Positions 44,431-53,002 of a stretch of 64,000 nt of DNA are shown piece after piece; position 1 is the stretch's first letter, and every line of letters begins with the position of its first letter. The stretch lies in assembly GCA_021820965.1 (NCBI GenBank), contig JAKACZ010000010.1, positions 1-64,000 of the forward strand, read 5' to 3'. A program made the position numbers and the translations under genes. The stretch is from Bacillota bacterium. GTDB lineage: Bacteria > Bacillota > Sulfobacillia > Sulfobacillales > Sulfobacillaceae. The notes beneath the pieces are model-generated. The model searched no databases. It worked only from the letters and a program-made list of their open reading frames with translations, and was not told the DNA's origin.

Positions 44431-44949
44431 CTATTCAGAGGCACCGTCGCTAACTCGATCCCAAAAAGCCTGTACCGCTAGATTGTAGATAACTGGCTGT
44501 TGCATTTGTGCAATATGTCCAGATCCAGGAATGAGCCCCGCCTCAATCCGATGATTCAAACTGGCCATCTCACATGCTGCCTCTCGCTCATGCCTTTCCC
44601 CTGCTCCATTTAGAACCAGAGTTGGAACACTGATGCCCCGTATTTGCTCTCGGGTTACGGTCGGGTAGTTAAACGTCATGTCATCAAGGACTGCCTTCAA
44701 CGTCTTATACCACTTTGCACCGTGCAGGGATTCAAATTCCGCCGCGATTTCTGGGTTATTCTCTCGAACATTCAAAAACATGTTGTGCTGTTGCGCCAAG
44801 ATGTCTTTCATTTCCGGGGGGATGGCCGGCACATAGCCCGTAAGCACAATGCTATCGCAGAGCTCGGGATGCTCAATTGCAAGGTGGATTGCCACGGGCG
44901 CTCCAAGCGACAGCCCGACAATATGTCCGTTTCCCGGGATGTCAAACAT
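44431..44949 (-). pseudogene. C-terminal part of an alpha/beta-hydrolase
   Basis: The 172-residue frame opens almost at the nucleophile elbow (GHIVGLSLGAPVAIHLAIEH) and continues through the C-terminal half of an alpha/beta-hydrolase, with VPTLVLNGAGERHE and the catalytic His in IPGSGHIAQMQQP. The N-terminal 80 to 90 residues with the HG oxyanion region are missing, and the start (ATG 44949) lies just at the promoter of the ACAD gene. It is most likely a truncated pseudogene, cut when the acyl-CoA operon or the insertion sequence arrived. A short, active form cannot be excluded. Confidence 0.6.
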
Positions 44950-44980
44950 TCGTTAATGTTGAAAAACGGAAAGATACGGA

Positions 44981-45013
44981 CTTGTGACACAAGGGCGACC
45001 GTGGTGGTATAGT
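44981..45013 (+). promoter_or_regulatory. Promoter with palindrome before the ACAD gene
   Basis: CTTGTGACACAAG (44981-44993) is a perfect 6-bp inverted repeat with one base between arms. It overlaps the likely -35 (GTGACA, 44984-44989); TATAGT follows 18 bases later at 45008-45013. The start codon is at 45056. The palindrome is a good operator candidate for a FadR/TetR-type regulator of the acyl-CoA operon. Confidence 0.5.
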
Positions 45014-45055
45014 GAATCCAGCTTTTATTGCGCTTTTCCGCTGAGGAGGCAGGCT

Positions 45056-46255
45056 ATGGCTAAGACACCCCTCGACGAACGTCTCCGTGAGTTCATGGAC
45101 CGCTACATCTATCCGAACGAGAAGCCCTTCGAGGACTCGCTGCGGCACAATCGCTGGAAGGTTCCCGAACTAATGGAAGAACTCAAAGACAAGGCACGCG
45201 CGGAGGGATTATGGAATCTTTTTTTGCCCGACAGCAACTTCGGGGCGGGATTGACCAATCGCCAATATGCACCCTTGTGCGCCATTATGGGGCACTCACT
45301 AATTGCTCCCGAGGTATTTAATTGCAACGCCCCCGATACCGGAAACATGGAGGTACTGGTGCGCTACGGTAGTCCTGAGCAGCAGGATACGTGGCTAAAA
45401 CCGCTGCTTGACGGCAGAATCCGGTCCTGCTTTGCTATGACCGAACCGGATGTGGCGTCATCGGACGCCACCAACATCCGAACCGATATCCACGCCGACG
45501 GTGACTCTTACGTCATCAACGGCCATAAGTGGTGGTCGACCGGGGCCGGGCATCCGAGCTGCCGTATTGCGATAGTGATGGGCGTCACTAATGCGAGCGC
45601 GCCGCGATATGAGCGGCAGTCCATGATTTTGGTTCCTATGGATACGCCCGGTGTTCGGCTGGAGCGGCGGCTCAGCGTTTTTGGTTATGATGATGCACCC
45701 AGTGGTCACGGCGAAATTGTCTTTGACCGTGTTCGGGTGCCCAAGAGTCACATCATTTGGGGCGAAGGCAAGGGTTTCGCCATTGCACAGGGCCGGCTGG
45801 GCCCGGGCCGCATTCACCATGCCATGCGCCTGATCGGATCGGCCGAGCGCGCACTAGACCTGATGGTCGAACGCGTTCTCAATCGGACAGCGTTTGGCAA
45901 GCCTCTGGCCGATCAAGGGGTTATCCGGCAATGGATTGCGCTCTCCCGCATTGAAATCGAGCAGGCCCGCTTGTTAACCTTGTCGGCCGCGGAGAAGATG
46001 GACCAAGCGGGAAACAAGGCTGCGCGGCGTGAGATTGCTATGATTAAGGTGGTGGCGCCGCGAATGGCACTTAGTGTCTTGGACCGGGCAATTCAAGCGT
46101 TCGGCGGGGCCGGGGTGGGACCGGATACTCCGTTGGCGCAGCATTGGGCCAATGCCCGCACGCTTCGTTTGGCAGACGGGCCCGACGAGGTGCATCTGGA
46201 CCAGCTGGCACGGGATGAATTGAAGGCGGCTCGACAGCGGATGGAACAGTCCTAG
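45056..46255 (+). CDS. Acyl-CoA dehydrogenase, ACAD10/11-like
   Basis: An FAD enzyme of the acyl-CoA dehydrogenase fold. The N-terminal [20 protein letters not shown] and [20 protein letters not shown], then [32 protein letters not shown] and the C-terminal [16 protein letters not shown] closely follow the C-terminal half of human ACAD11. Enzymes of that group take part in phosphate loss from 4-phospho-hydroxyacyl-CoA rather than simple oxidation. ATG 45056 has GAGGAGG eight bases upstream. It is the first of four genes with an SDR, an acyl-CoA synthetase and an APH-type kinase. It is 399 residues. Confidence 0.92.
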   Translation: MAKTPLDERLREFMDRYIYPNEKPFEDSLRHNRWKVPELMEELKDKARAEGLWNLFLPDSNFGAGLTNRQYAPLCAIMGHSLIAPEVFNCNAPDTGNMEVLVRYGSPEQQDTWLKPLLDGRIRSCFAMTEPDVASSDATNIRTDIHADGDSYVINGHKWWSTGAGHPSCRIAIVMGVTNASAPRYERQSMILVPMDTPGVRLERRLSVFGYDDAPSGHGEIVFDRVRVPKSHIIWGEGKGFAIAQGRLGPGRIHHAMRLIGSAERALDLMVERVLNRTAFGKPLADQGVIRQWIALSRIEIEQARLLTLSAAEKMDQAGNKAARREIAMIKVVAPRMALSVLDRAIQAFGGAGVGPDTPLAQHWANARTLRLADGPDEVHLDQLARDELKAARQRMEQS

Positions 46256-46301
46256 CTAATTTGATGCGGATTGAGGATTCCATGGGTGTGGAGGATACGG
46301 C

Positions 46302-47072
46302 GTGAGAGTTCAAGAATTGTTCGATTTGACTGGGCAGGTGGCCGTAGTTACCGGCGGAGGACGCGGTCTCGGCGAAGCCATGGCTCGAGCTTTTGCGGAA
46401 GCTGGTGCCCGGGTTGTCATCGCGTCGCGCAAACGCGACATCGTCGAAAAAACGGCAGAGGCCTTTCACCGGGACGGATATGATGCGCTGGCTGCCAGCC
46501 TTGATGTGACAAAGCCCGAGGATATTGAGGCATTGGTGGAGCTGACCATGGAACAGTACGGCCGTATTGATGTCTTGGTTAACAACAGCGGCACTAGCTG
46601 GGGCGCTCCCGCGCTGGAAATGCCGTTGGACGCCTGGCAAAAGGTACTTGAGGTGAATGTGACCGGCACGTTTCTTATGAGTCAGCGGGTGGCACGGATA
46701 ATGAAAAATCAAGGCGGGGGCCGCATCATTAACATTGCCTCGGTGGCTGGTTTGGGCGGCATCGACTCGCGGGCATTGGATGCGGTTGGTTACAGCACCA
46801 GCAAGGGGGCAGTGATCGCCATGACTCGCGACTTGGCGCATAAATGGGCGCCCTATCACATACGGGTCAATGCTATAGCTCCAGGCTGGTTTCCTACGAA
46901 AATGTCGCAGCCGGTACTGGAGCAGAGCGGGGAGCTCTTGACACAGGCCATTCCGCTAGGACGTTTCGGCACAATGGACGATATTAAAGGCGTGGCGCTG
47001 CTTTTGGGCACTCGCGCTTCGGATTACATGACGGGCGCGGTACTGGTGGTAGATGGCGGCGTTGTGTCTTAG
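46302..47072 (+). CDS. SDR-family oxidoreductase
   Basis: A classical short-chain dehydrogenase. The cofactor site is VVTGGGRGLGEAMARAF, then NNSGTSW, the active-site serine in IINIASVAGLGG and the YxxxK in GYSTSKGAVIAMTRDL. It is 256 residues and begins at GTG 46302 after GGAGGATACGGC. It lies 46 bases after the ACAD gene. In the acyl-CoA operon it probably oxidises a 3-hydroxy- or 4-hydroxyacyl-CoA, but the substrate is not fixed by sequence. Confidence 0.92.
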   Translation: MRVQELFDLTGQVAVVTGGGRGLGEAMARAFAEAGARVVIASRKRDIVEKTAEAFHRDGYDALAASLDVTKPEDIEALVELTMEQYGRIDVLVNNSGTSWGAPALEMPLDAWQKVLEVNVTGTFLMSQRVARIMKNQGGGRIINIASVAGLGGIDSRALDAVGYSTSKGAVIAMTRDLAHKWAPYHIRVNAIAPGWFPTKMSQPVLEQSGELLTQAIPLGRFGTMDDIKGVALLLGTRASDYMTGAVLVVDGGVVS

Positions 47073-47125
47073 AAAAGGCTTGGCGGTGATGGCGGTCCGC
47101 TTTGTCGAAATGGAGGAAAGGTACT

Positions 47126-48736
47126 ATGCCGCTTGAGGAATTGGGCCGGCGGCTTTTTCCGGCTAGTGTTCCTACGGAAGTTGAAATCCCGGATTGGCGT
47201 GTTTTTGACTTGCTTCAACACAGCATGGAGACATATCCCGATCATGATGCCCTCATTTTTTATCAAGCTCGCTGGACATATCAAAAGTTGTGGCAGGATG
47301 CCAATCGATTCGCGCGGGCGCTTCAAGATCGCGGCATCCAGCCGGGCGATCGCATCGCCGTCATGCTGCCAAATTGCCCGCATTACGTGATTGCTTACTA
47401 TGGCATCCTGCTGACTGGGGCGATTGTGACCCAAGTTAACCCCTTGTTGGTGGAGCGCGAGCTGGCAGAGCTCTTATCCGACTCGGGCAGCCGGACCATT
47501 GTAGTGTGGGATGCGCTATTGCCCCGGGTGGAGGCCGTCCGTGCAGAAACCCCGCTTGAACGCGTGATTGGCGTAAGCTTTCAAGGCCAGACGGCCAGCT
47601 CGGATGTTGAGGATTTTGCTGAACTGATGGCATCGGCCTCACGAATCGTCCCAGAACCGGTGCACGTCATGGCAGATGACGTGGCGGTCCTGCAATATAC
47701 CGGCGGAACAACCGGGCGATCCAAGGGTGCCATGCTGACCCATCGCAATCTGGTGGCCAATGTTCTGCAGTCGAGTATCTTCAACCAACTCTATCGCGGC
47801 GAAGAGCGATCGCTGGCCGTTATACCGCTGTTTCATGTCTACGGAATGACCGTCGTAATGAACCTCGGGATCCATATTGGGGCAACCATTGTGCTGCTGC
47901 CCCGTTTTGAACTCACCGAGGTGTTGGATGCTATTAGGCAGCACCACATTACCTTATGGCCGGGAGTGCCTACGATGTACGTGGCGCTTTTGCAGGTGCC
48001 GGGTCTGGATCGCGGTTCCGTTTCGAGCATCCGTATATGCAACAGCGGCAGCGCGCCCATGCCGGTTGAACTGATTCAGCAATTCGAGGAGGAGACAGGT
48101 GCTGCCGTCCTGGAAGGCTATGGACTGACCGAAGCCTCCCCGGTAACGCACGGACATGCGCCCTGGATGGATCGAAAGCCCGGTACCGTCGGGATTGCCA
48201 TTCCGTCAACGGGGTTTCGCATCGTGGACCCGCACACCCTTAACGACCTGGGCCCAGGGGAGTTAGGCGAGTTGTGGATTCGTGGCCCTCAGGTAATGAA
48301 GGGCTATTGGAACCAGCCGGAAGAAACCCAGGCGACGCTGGTGGACGGTGTGTGGCTGCGTACCGGCGATTTGGCCTCTTGTGACGACGATGGGTATCTT
48401 ACCATCATGGACCGACTGAAGGACCTCATTATCGCTAGCGGATACAACGTCTACCCACGCGAAATTGAGGAAGTATTGTACCAGCATCCCGGCGTGCTGG
48501 AAGCCGTCGTAGTTGGCGCGCCGGATCCGTACCGCGGAGAAACGGTAAGGGCGATAGTGGTGCCAAAACCCGGATCGGATCTTAACGAAAGCGCTCTGAA
48601 GGAATACTTGGTCGCCAACTTGGCGGCATACAAGCGTCCCACTATCATTGAATTCCGTGCCGAACTTCCTAAAAGCGCGGTCGGCAAAATCCTGCGCCGA
48701 GTTGTGCGCGAAGAGTCGGTTCGGTTCGACTCTTGA
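47126..48736 (+). CDS. Long-chain fatty-acid-CoA ligase
   Basis: An AMP-forming acyl-CoA synthetase. P-loop YTGGTTGRSKGAMLTHRNL, GYGLTEASPVTHG, GDLASCDDDGYLTIMDRLKDLIIASGYNVYPREIE and the terminal PKSAVGKILRR lysine are all present. The start is ATG 47126 with GGAGGAAAGG upstream. It has 536 residues. It activates a fatty or hydroxy-fatty acid for the rest of the operon. The gene ends 13 bases before the kinase gene. Confidence 0.94.
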   Translation: MPLEELGRRLFPASVPTEVEIPDWRVFDLLQHSMETYPDHDALIFYQARWTYQKLWQDANRFARALQDRGIQPGDRIAVMLPNCPHYVIAYYGILLTGAIVTQVNPLLVERELAELLSDSGSRTIVVWDALLPRVEAVRAETPLERVIGVSFQGQTASSDVEDFAELMASASRIVPEPVHVMADDVAVLQYTGGTTGRSKGAMLTHRNLVANVLQSSIFNQLYRGEERSLAVIPLFHVYGMTVVMNLGIHIGATIVLLPRFELTEVLDAIRQHHITLWPGVPTMYVALLQVPGLDRGSVSSIRICNSGSAPMPVELIQQFEEETGAAVLEGYGLTEASPVTHGHAPWMDRKPGTVGIAIPSTGFRIVDPHTLNDLGPGELGELWIRGPQVMKGYWNQPEETQATLVDGVWLRTGDLASCDDDGYLTIMDRLKDLIIASGYNVYPREIEEVLYQHPGVLEAVVVGAPDPYRGETVRAIVVPKPGSDLNESALKEYLVANLAAYKRPTIIEFRAELPKSAVGKILRRVVREESVRFDS

Positions 48737-48749
48737 GAGCGGTGTAAGA

Positions 48750-49805
48750 ATGGCTGAGCTTATTTCTGTGCGTCGGGGCGAAGAATTAGACATGAGGGCG
48801 CTCGTACCATATCTGAATACGGTATTTCCCGATGATGGTGGCCCCTGGACGGTAAGACAGTATGCTGCCGGGCATTCCAACCTAACTTATCTCCTGAGTT
48901 CGCCCCAACGCTCGGTTGTGCTGCGACGGCCGCCCATGGGACCGGTCCCTCCGCGGGCCCATGACATGTTGCGCGAGTCGCGGTTTTTAACGGCGCTTCA
49001 TCCTCTGTATCCGTGGGCACCTAATGTGTTTGCCGTGTCTGATGAGACCGGCCCGTTGGGGGTACCGTTCTTTTTGATGGAGCAGCGCACCGGATCTTTA
49101 ATAGACCGAGCCTGGGCAAAACGGCGCGGACTTGCGCCGGGTGATGGGCAGCGCATCTCTGAAGTGATGGTGAGTCGTTTGGCAGCACTTCACCAAGTGG
49201 ATTGGGAACAGTCTCCGTTGGTAGAGATGGTTAAACCGCACGGGTTTCTTAAGCGGCAGGTGACGGGATGGGTGGGTCGCTATGAACGGGCTAAAACCCA
49301 GGAAATTCTGGGCGTGGACCAACTATGTCGCTGGCTGGTTGACCACATCCCGCCGGAATCCGGGGCAACCGTGATCCACTACGACTATAAGCTGAATAAT
49401 GTCTTGTTCCGCGATGATTTGACCGATTTGTCCGGCGTGTTTGACTGGGAAATGGCAACCGTAGGCGATCCGCTGGCAGACTTGGCGGTGGCCGTTAGTT
49501 ATTGGACCGAGTCCGATGATCCGGAGGTATTCAAGCAGGCGTTTGGCGAATTGCCGATCACGGTCGAACGGGGGTTTTACAGTCGTGACCAATGGATCCA
49601 GGCGTATGCACAAAAAACGGGGCGGGACATCAACAACTTCGGGTACTATTTAACCTTTGCCTACTTCAAATTGGCCGTGATTATCGCGCAAATCTATTAC
49701 CGTTATTATAAGGGGCAGACCCGTGATCCGCGTTTTCACGGCTTTGGCAAGGTCACCCGACAGCTATTGGAGGTTGCCATGGAGGTCAAGGCCAATGGGT
49801 CTTAG
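48750..49805 (+). CDS. APH-fold kinase, ACAD10/11 kinase-domain-like
   Basis: A phosphotransferase of the aminoglycoside-phosphotransferase fold. The nucleotide part has GHSNLTYLL and VLRRPP, the catalytic loop is VIHYDYKLNNVLFR and the metal DFG-equivalent is VFDWEMATVGDPLADLA. ACAD10/11 in mammals and LvaA in Pseudomonas use such a domain to phosphorylate 4-hydroxyacyl-CoA, and here it lies in one operon with an ACAD11-like dehydrogenase. The ATG at 48750 is chosen by the domain start; the frame extends back into the ligase gene. It is 351 residues. The ribosome site is weak (GAGCGGTG), which may mean coupling to the ligase. Confidence 0.88.
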   Translation: MAELISVRRGEELDMRALVPYLNTVFPDDGGPWTVRQYAAGHSNLTYLLSSPQRSVVLRRPPMGPVPPRAHDMLRESRFLTALHPLYPWAPNVFAVSDETGPLGVPFFLMEQRTGSLIDRAWAKRRGLAPGDGQRISEVMVSRLAALHQVDWEQSPLVEMVKPHGFLKRQVTGWVGRYERAKTQEILGVDQLCRWLVDHIPPESGATVIHYDYKLNNVLFRDDLTDLSGVFDWEMATVGDPLADLAVAVSYWTESDDPEVFKQAFGELPITVERGFYSRDQWIQAYAQKTGRDINNFGYYLTFAYFKLAVIIAQIYYRYYKGQTRDPRFHGFGKVTRQLLEVAMEVKANGS

Positions 49806-50390
49806 CAACCTGCCTTAGGGTCTCAGCGATTGCATGGTGGGTTACCCAGTTCTGCGGTGGGTTGCGCTTCACCTGCCCGCGCCGACCGGAAGAAGGCGGA
49901 GGAACCGGATGGTAGCTATATAGATACTGTTGTTCAAGGCATAGAAGTGCCTGAATCAACGATTGTCTCCTCAAACCCACTCTATCATAGAAAGAGACAC
50001 GGCGCGTTCCTCCTCGTCTAAAAGAGCCGAGGCTTTCGGTTGCGCCAATTTCGGTGAAAGATAGTGATTAAGGAACTGCATACCCCATCCGGCGGATGGC
50101 ATCAGGGTCCGGTTATGTGTATACGGGATTGCGAAACCTAACGGACGCTAGCGAGTTTCTACTTATGGTTTCCGTTGACCATATTTTAGTCATTTGAGTT
50201 GCCGCCACCTATTGGTGAAATTCCCGAATCCCGCGTGAGACGGTCGTTTGGGGCATTCATCAAATCTTCACTGTACCGCCCGATGCCGCCAACACCGACC
50301 CTAAGTTGTCTAATACGGGCGAAATGCTCAAAACCGTGATTCTACCGGGGTTCCAGACGTTTTGCACTCACCAACTCGGAAACTCCTGCT
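49806..50390. other. Intergenic region, no gene seen
   Basis: About 580 bases with no convincing gene after the acyl-CoA operon; short frames have no motif or ribosome site. Confidence 0.45.
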
Positions 50391-50422
50391 AGAGGACCCG
50401 ATATGGAACGGGTCCTCTTTCT
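50391..50422 (+). terminator. Rho-independent terminator-like hairpin
   Basis: AGAGGACCCG pairs with CGGGTCCTCT around a short loop, followed by TTTCT. In the plus direction it could end transcripts from the left. It also lies immediately after the stop of the leftward DUF3096 gene, where the U-run is absent. Confidence 0.6.
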
Positions 50423-50423
50423 A

Positions 50424-50567
50424 TCAGTGAATAAGTCCCAACAGCCCCACCGCGATGAGGTAAACGGCTACAATCCAGTTAAGCAGGTGCGGCCGCCAGA
50501 GGATCAGAATTCCTGCTAGCAATGCCATGGCGGCGGGGATTCTGAGAAAGTCGGTGGTAACCAGCAC
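50424..50567 (-). CDS. Small membrane protein, DUF3096-like
   Basis: A 47-residue protein with two hydrophobic segments, IPAAMALLAGILILWRP and LLNWIVAVYLIAVGLLGLI, matching the short DUF3096 family (AxxAGILILxxPxLLNYIVxxYLIxxGLxGL). The start is GTG 50567, eight bases after GAGGAGG; the longer frame to 50630 has no support. It is an integral membrane protein of unknown role. It is too short for other tests. Confidence 0.75.
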   Translation of the reverse strand: MLVTTDFLRIPAAMALLAGILILWRPHLLNWIVAVYLIAVGLLGLIH

Positions 50568-51099
50568 AAGAGACACCTCCTCATGTTGCTGTCGGATCAT
50601 ATTGTCGAGCTCGTTATTAAATTCATACATGGTAAGCGTTCAGAGAAGTTGACCCAAAAGTTGCACGGCGGCGGGCTGAAAACTGGAAAAAGGCTATGCA
50701 AAAACGAACCACCAAAACAGATAGCGAATAAGCTATCCCGCGATGACGGAGCGCCACCAGCCCGCAAGACCTTCAAAAATGTGGAAAAGGTTGGGCTAAG
50801 TGAATGTCCACCTAGGGGATGACTGGCGACGCAGATGATCGGTGGAACACTCCGCCGTGGCGGCGGTTAGCCGCACCGCCATCGTCTGGGTAACATACGC
50901 GTCGGATACGCTGTAGGCATTGTAGTCGACATGCACGTGGTGGAAAATGGGCCGTTCACTATCCGTTCGATCTGGACGCGCGTTGGGCTTGGAAGCGCAT
51001 AATGCCGCGATCAAGTCCGTGAAGGGACGGTTTCACCTTGTCATGAAACCGGTCCTACATGTCGTTGACGGCCGTCACCCCTTCGGCTATCAGTTGGAA
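50568..51099. other. Gap with a possible protein remnant
   Basis: No certain gene. On the minus strand 50850-51010 a frame reads RPIFHHVHVDYNAYSVSDAY and VTQTMAVRLTAATAE, which looks protein-like but has no recognised family, no start and is short. Confidence 0.35.
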
Positions 51100-51396
51100 C
51101 TAATGGTAGAGGTCTTTAACGAGGATGCGCGTCTCTTGATTTAATCGCTCTGCGTGTGCTATCAAGTCTTGACGCAGGCGATCCAAATAGGCTTTTAATT
51201 CGGGGTCCATAAACGTGCGTACGGTTGCCCCGTTTATCTGTTCAGCGAGTTCCAGAAATGCTTCGCTAGACGCGTATGTAATAGCCGGTGTTCCAGAGAG
51301 CTGGCGTACAATTACATTTGCGCCGCGCTCTACAGCGTTAGCACGAAAGGCCTTTACATCTCCAATGGCTGACTGCATCTGGATGACAGCCATCAT
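51100..51396 (-). CDS. Small hypothetical helical protein
   Basis: A 98-residue frame with a helical, charged composition (MDPELKAYLDRLRQDLIAHA region) and no recognised family. The start ATG 51396 or 51393 lacks a good ribosome site. It lies on the left edge of the AT-richer island and might be real or a shadow. No function is claimed. Confidence 0.4.
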   Translation of the reverse strand: MMAVIQMQSAIGDVKAFRANAVERGANVIVRQLSGTPAITYASSEAFLELAEQINGATVRTFMDPELKAYLDRLRQDLIAHAERLNQETRILVKDLYH

Positions 51397-51460
51397 GTCA
51401 ACGGTCTGCTTTACAGTCAGATACGTGATGACGCACAGGCGGTATGCCTGTGGTCTCCTG

Positions 51461-52840
51461 TCACATGTTGGTGCGTATACCGTCGTGCGAATCCAGGCTG
51501 TAGGCCTTCCGTGCGAAGACGCGTCCCAAGGTCAGGTAGTACACTGCACCAATCACAAAGAGGATGAGTGAGATGAGCAGGGATTTCCCGGACTGTTGTG
51601 TCAGAACAAACACCGAACCAATGAGCGCAAGCAGCGGAAATAGATAGCCCAGTGGAGCCTTATATGTTCGCTCGATAGTCCTATCCCGAATCTTACTGAC
51701 GATGGCAGCAATCGCGATGAAAAAGTACAGCGCGACGACAATCACCCCGATGAATGCTAAGTCGAACAAAAACGATGAGAAGAATGTCATGACGAGACCG
51801 ATGATGCCGACGACAAGAACGGCGACATATGGCGATCCGGTTTTTGGTTGCAGTTTCTGCAGGGCATTCGACATGGCGGATGGCCAAACGTGATCGCGTG
51901 CGCTCGAATAGAGGATGCGGCTGAATTGTATGGTGACCCCAAGGGTACTGTTCAGAATCGCAAAACCCGCCGCGGCGTCGAAGATGACACTTGCATTCGT
52001 ACCGAACAGTGTAGCGCCGAGAAAAGAGAGCGGGTCTTTACTGCTCAGCAGTTGAGAGACGCTCGGCGTCGCCAGGAGCATGAAGAAAATGGGGATGATT
52101 TGGAAGACGATGGCGATGGTCGCTGCCTTAACCACACCAAGTCCGATCTTTCGCGGTGTTGCGTTTGTCTCCTCAGAGACGTTCAAGGCACTGTCATAGC
52201 CGTTATATGAAAACAGTGCAATGGCTGTTGTCGTAATCACAAGCCCCCAAGTTGCGGCGACGTCATGTCCACTGCTCAAGGCTGTTGGATGCGTGTAAAT
52301 GGACAAGTTCTGATGCATATGGAAAATACTGCTCACCGTAAGCGCTGTCATCAGCAAGATCTCTAAAACCACGAAAAATCCTGTGAATTTTGCCTCTAAA
52401 GAAATCGAGAGCAAAGCGATGATGGTGACAATCAACATGACAATGAATCCAAGGGCACTCAGGGAAAGAGACGGAAACAAAGGGGCGAAATACTGTGCAG
52501 CACCGAGTGCAATCGTCGCTGGCATAAACACAGCCTGGATTAAGTAGTCCATCAACACCACAAATCCGAGGGTCGGGCCGAGAACATTCCGTGCAATACT
52601 GTAGAGACCGCCAGAATACGGATACATTGCGCCCATTTCTGAATACGTAAACGCAACGCCCCAGGTGATGATTGCAGCAAGAAGATACGCCCAAAGCATG
52701 CCGGTTCCTGCTACGCCTAAGGTCCCTTGGATGTTTACAAAGACCCCCGCGACGGGCGAAATGGTGGCAACGGCAATAAATATCTGCCCAGCCGTACCAA
52801 TGTTCCGTTTGAATGTCGTGTTGTTATTGTTGGCAGCCAA
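51461..52840 (-). CDS. APC-superfamily amino acid permease
   Basis: A 459-residue membrane protein with about 12 hydrophobic segments. The N-terminal GQIFIAVATISPVAGVFVNI and YPYSGGLYSIARNVLGPTLG are the APC hallmarks, and ALFSYNGYDSALNVSEETNATPRKIG is the conserved glutamate segment. The start is TTG 52840 after GAGGAGGAG. It is transcribed divergently from the class III aminotransferase gene, whose product may use its substrate. It likely imports an amino acid or amine. Its AT-rich codons differ from the flanking genes. Confidence 0.92.
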   Translation of the reverse strand: MAANNNNTTFKRNIGTAGQIFIAVATISPVAGVFVNIQGTLGVAGTGMLWAYLLAAIITWGVAFTYSEMGAMYPYSGGLYSIARNVLGPTLGFVVLMDYLIQAVFMPATIALGAAQYFAPLFPSLSLSALGFIVMLIVTIIALLSISLEAKFTGFFVVLEILLMTALTVSSIFHMHQNLSIYTHPTALSSGHDVAATWGLVITTTAIALFSYNGYDSALNVSEETNATPRKIGLGVVKAATIAIVFQIIPIFFMLLATPSVSQLLSSKDPLSFLGATLFGTNASVIFDAAAGFAILNSTLGVTIQFSRILYSSARDHVWPSAMSNALQKLQPKTGSPYVAVLVVGIIGLVMTFFSSFLFDLAFIGVIVVALYFFIAIAAIVSKIRDRTIERTYKAPLGYLFPLLALIGSVFVLTQQSGKSLLISLILFVIGAVYYLTLGRVFARKAYSLDSHDGIRTNM

Positions 52841-52930
52841 TTCAACTCCTCCTCGTATAAAGGTATTAGGTTTTTATCACTGTTTCGTGAGTGTCAACGT
52901 CCCAATAATTGTCACAATAGAAAGTTCTTT

Positions 52931-52974
52931 AAAATTATTATTACACACCACTGATTCGTGTGCAATAATATTTT
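52931..52974. promoter_or_regulatory. Long imperfect palindrome in the divergent promoter
   Basis: AAAATTATTATTACACAC (52931-52948) matches the reverse complement of GTGTGCAATAATATTTT (52958-52974) with one gap and one substitution. It lies 28 bases before the aminotransferase start and about 90 bases from the permease start. It is the best operator candidate in the window, likely for the RpiR regulator two genes downstream. Confidence 0.6.
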
Positions 52975-53002
52975 CATACAATCATTGAGGAGGAAAACGG
53001 CC

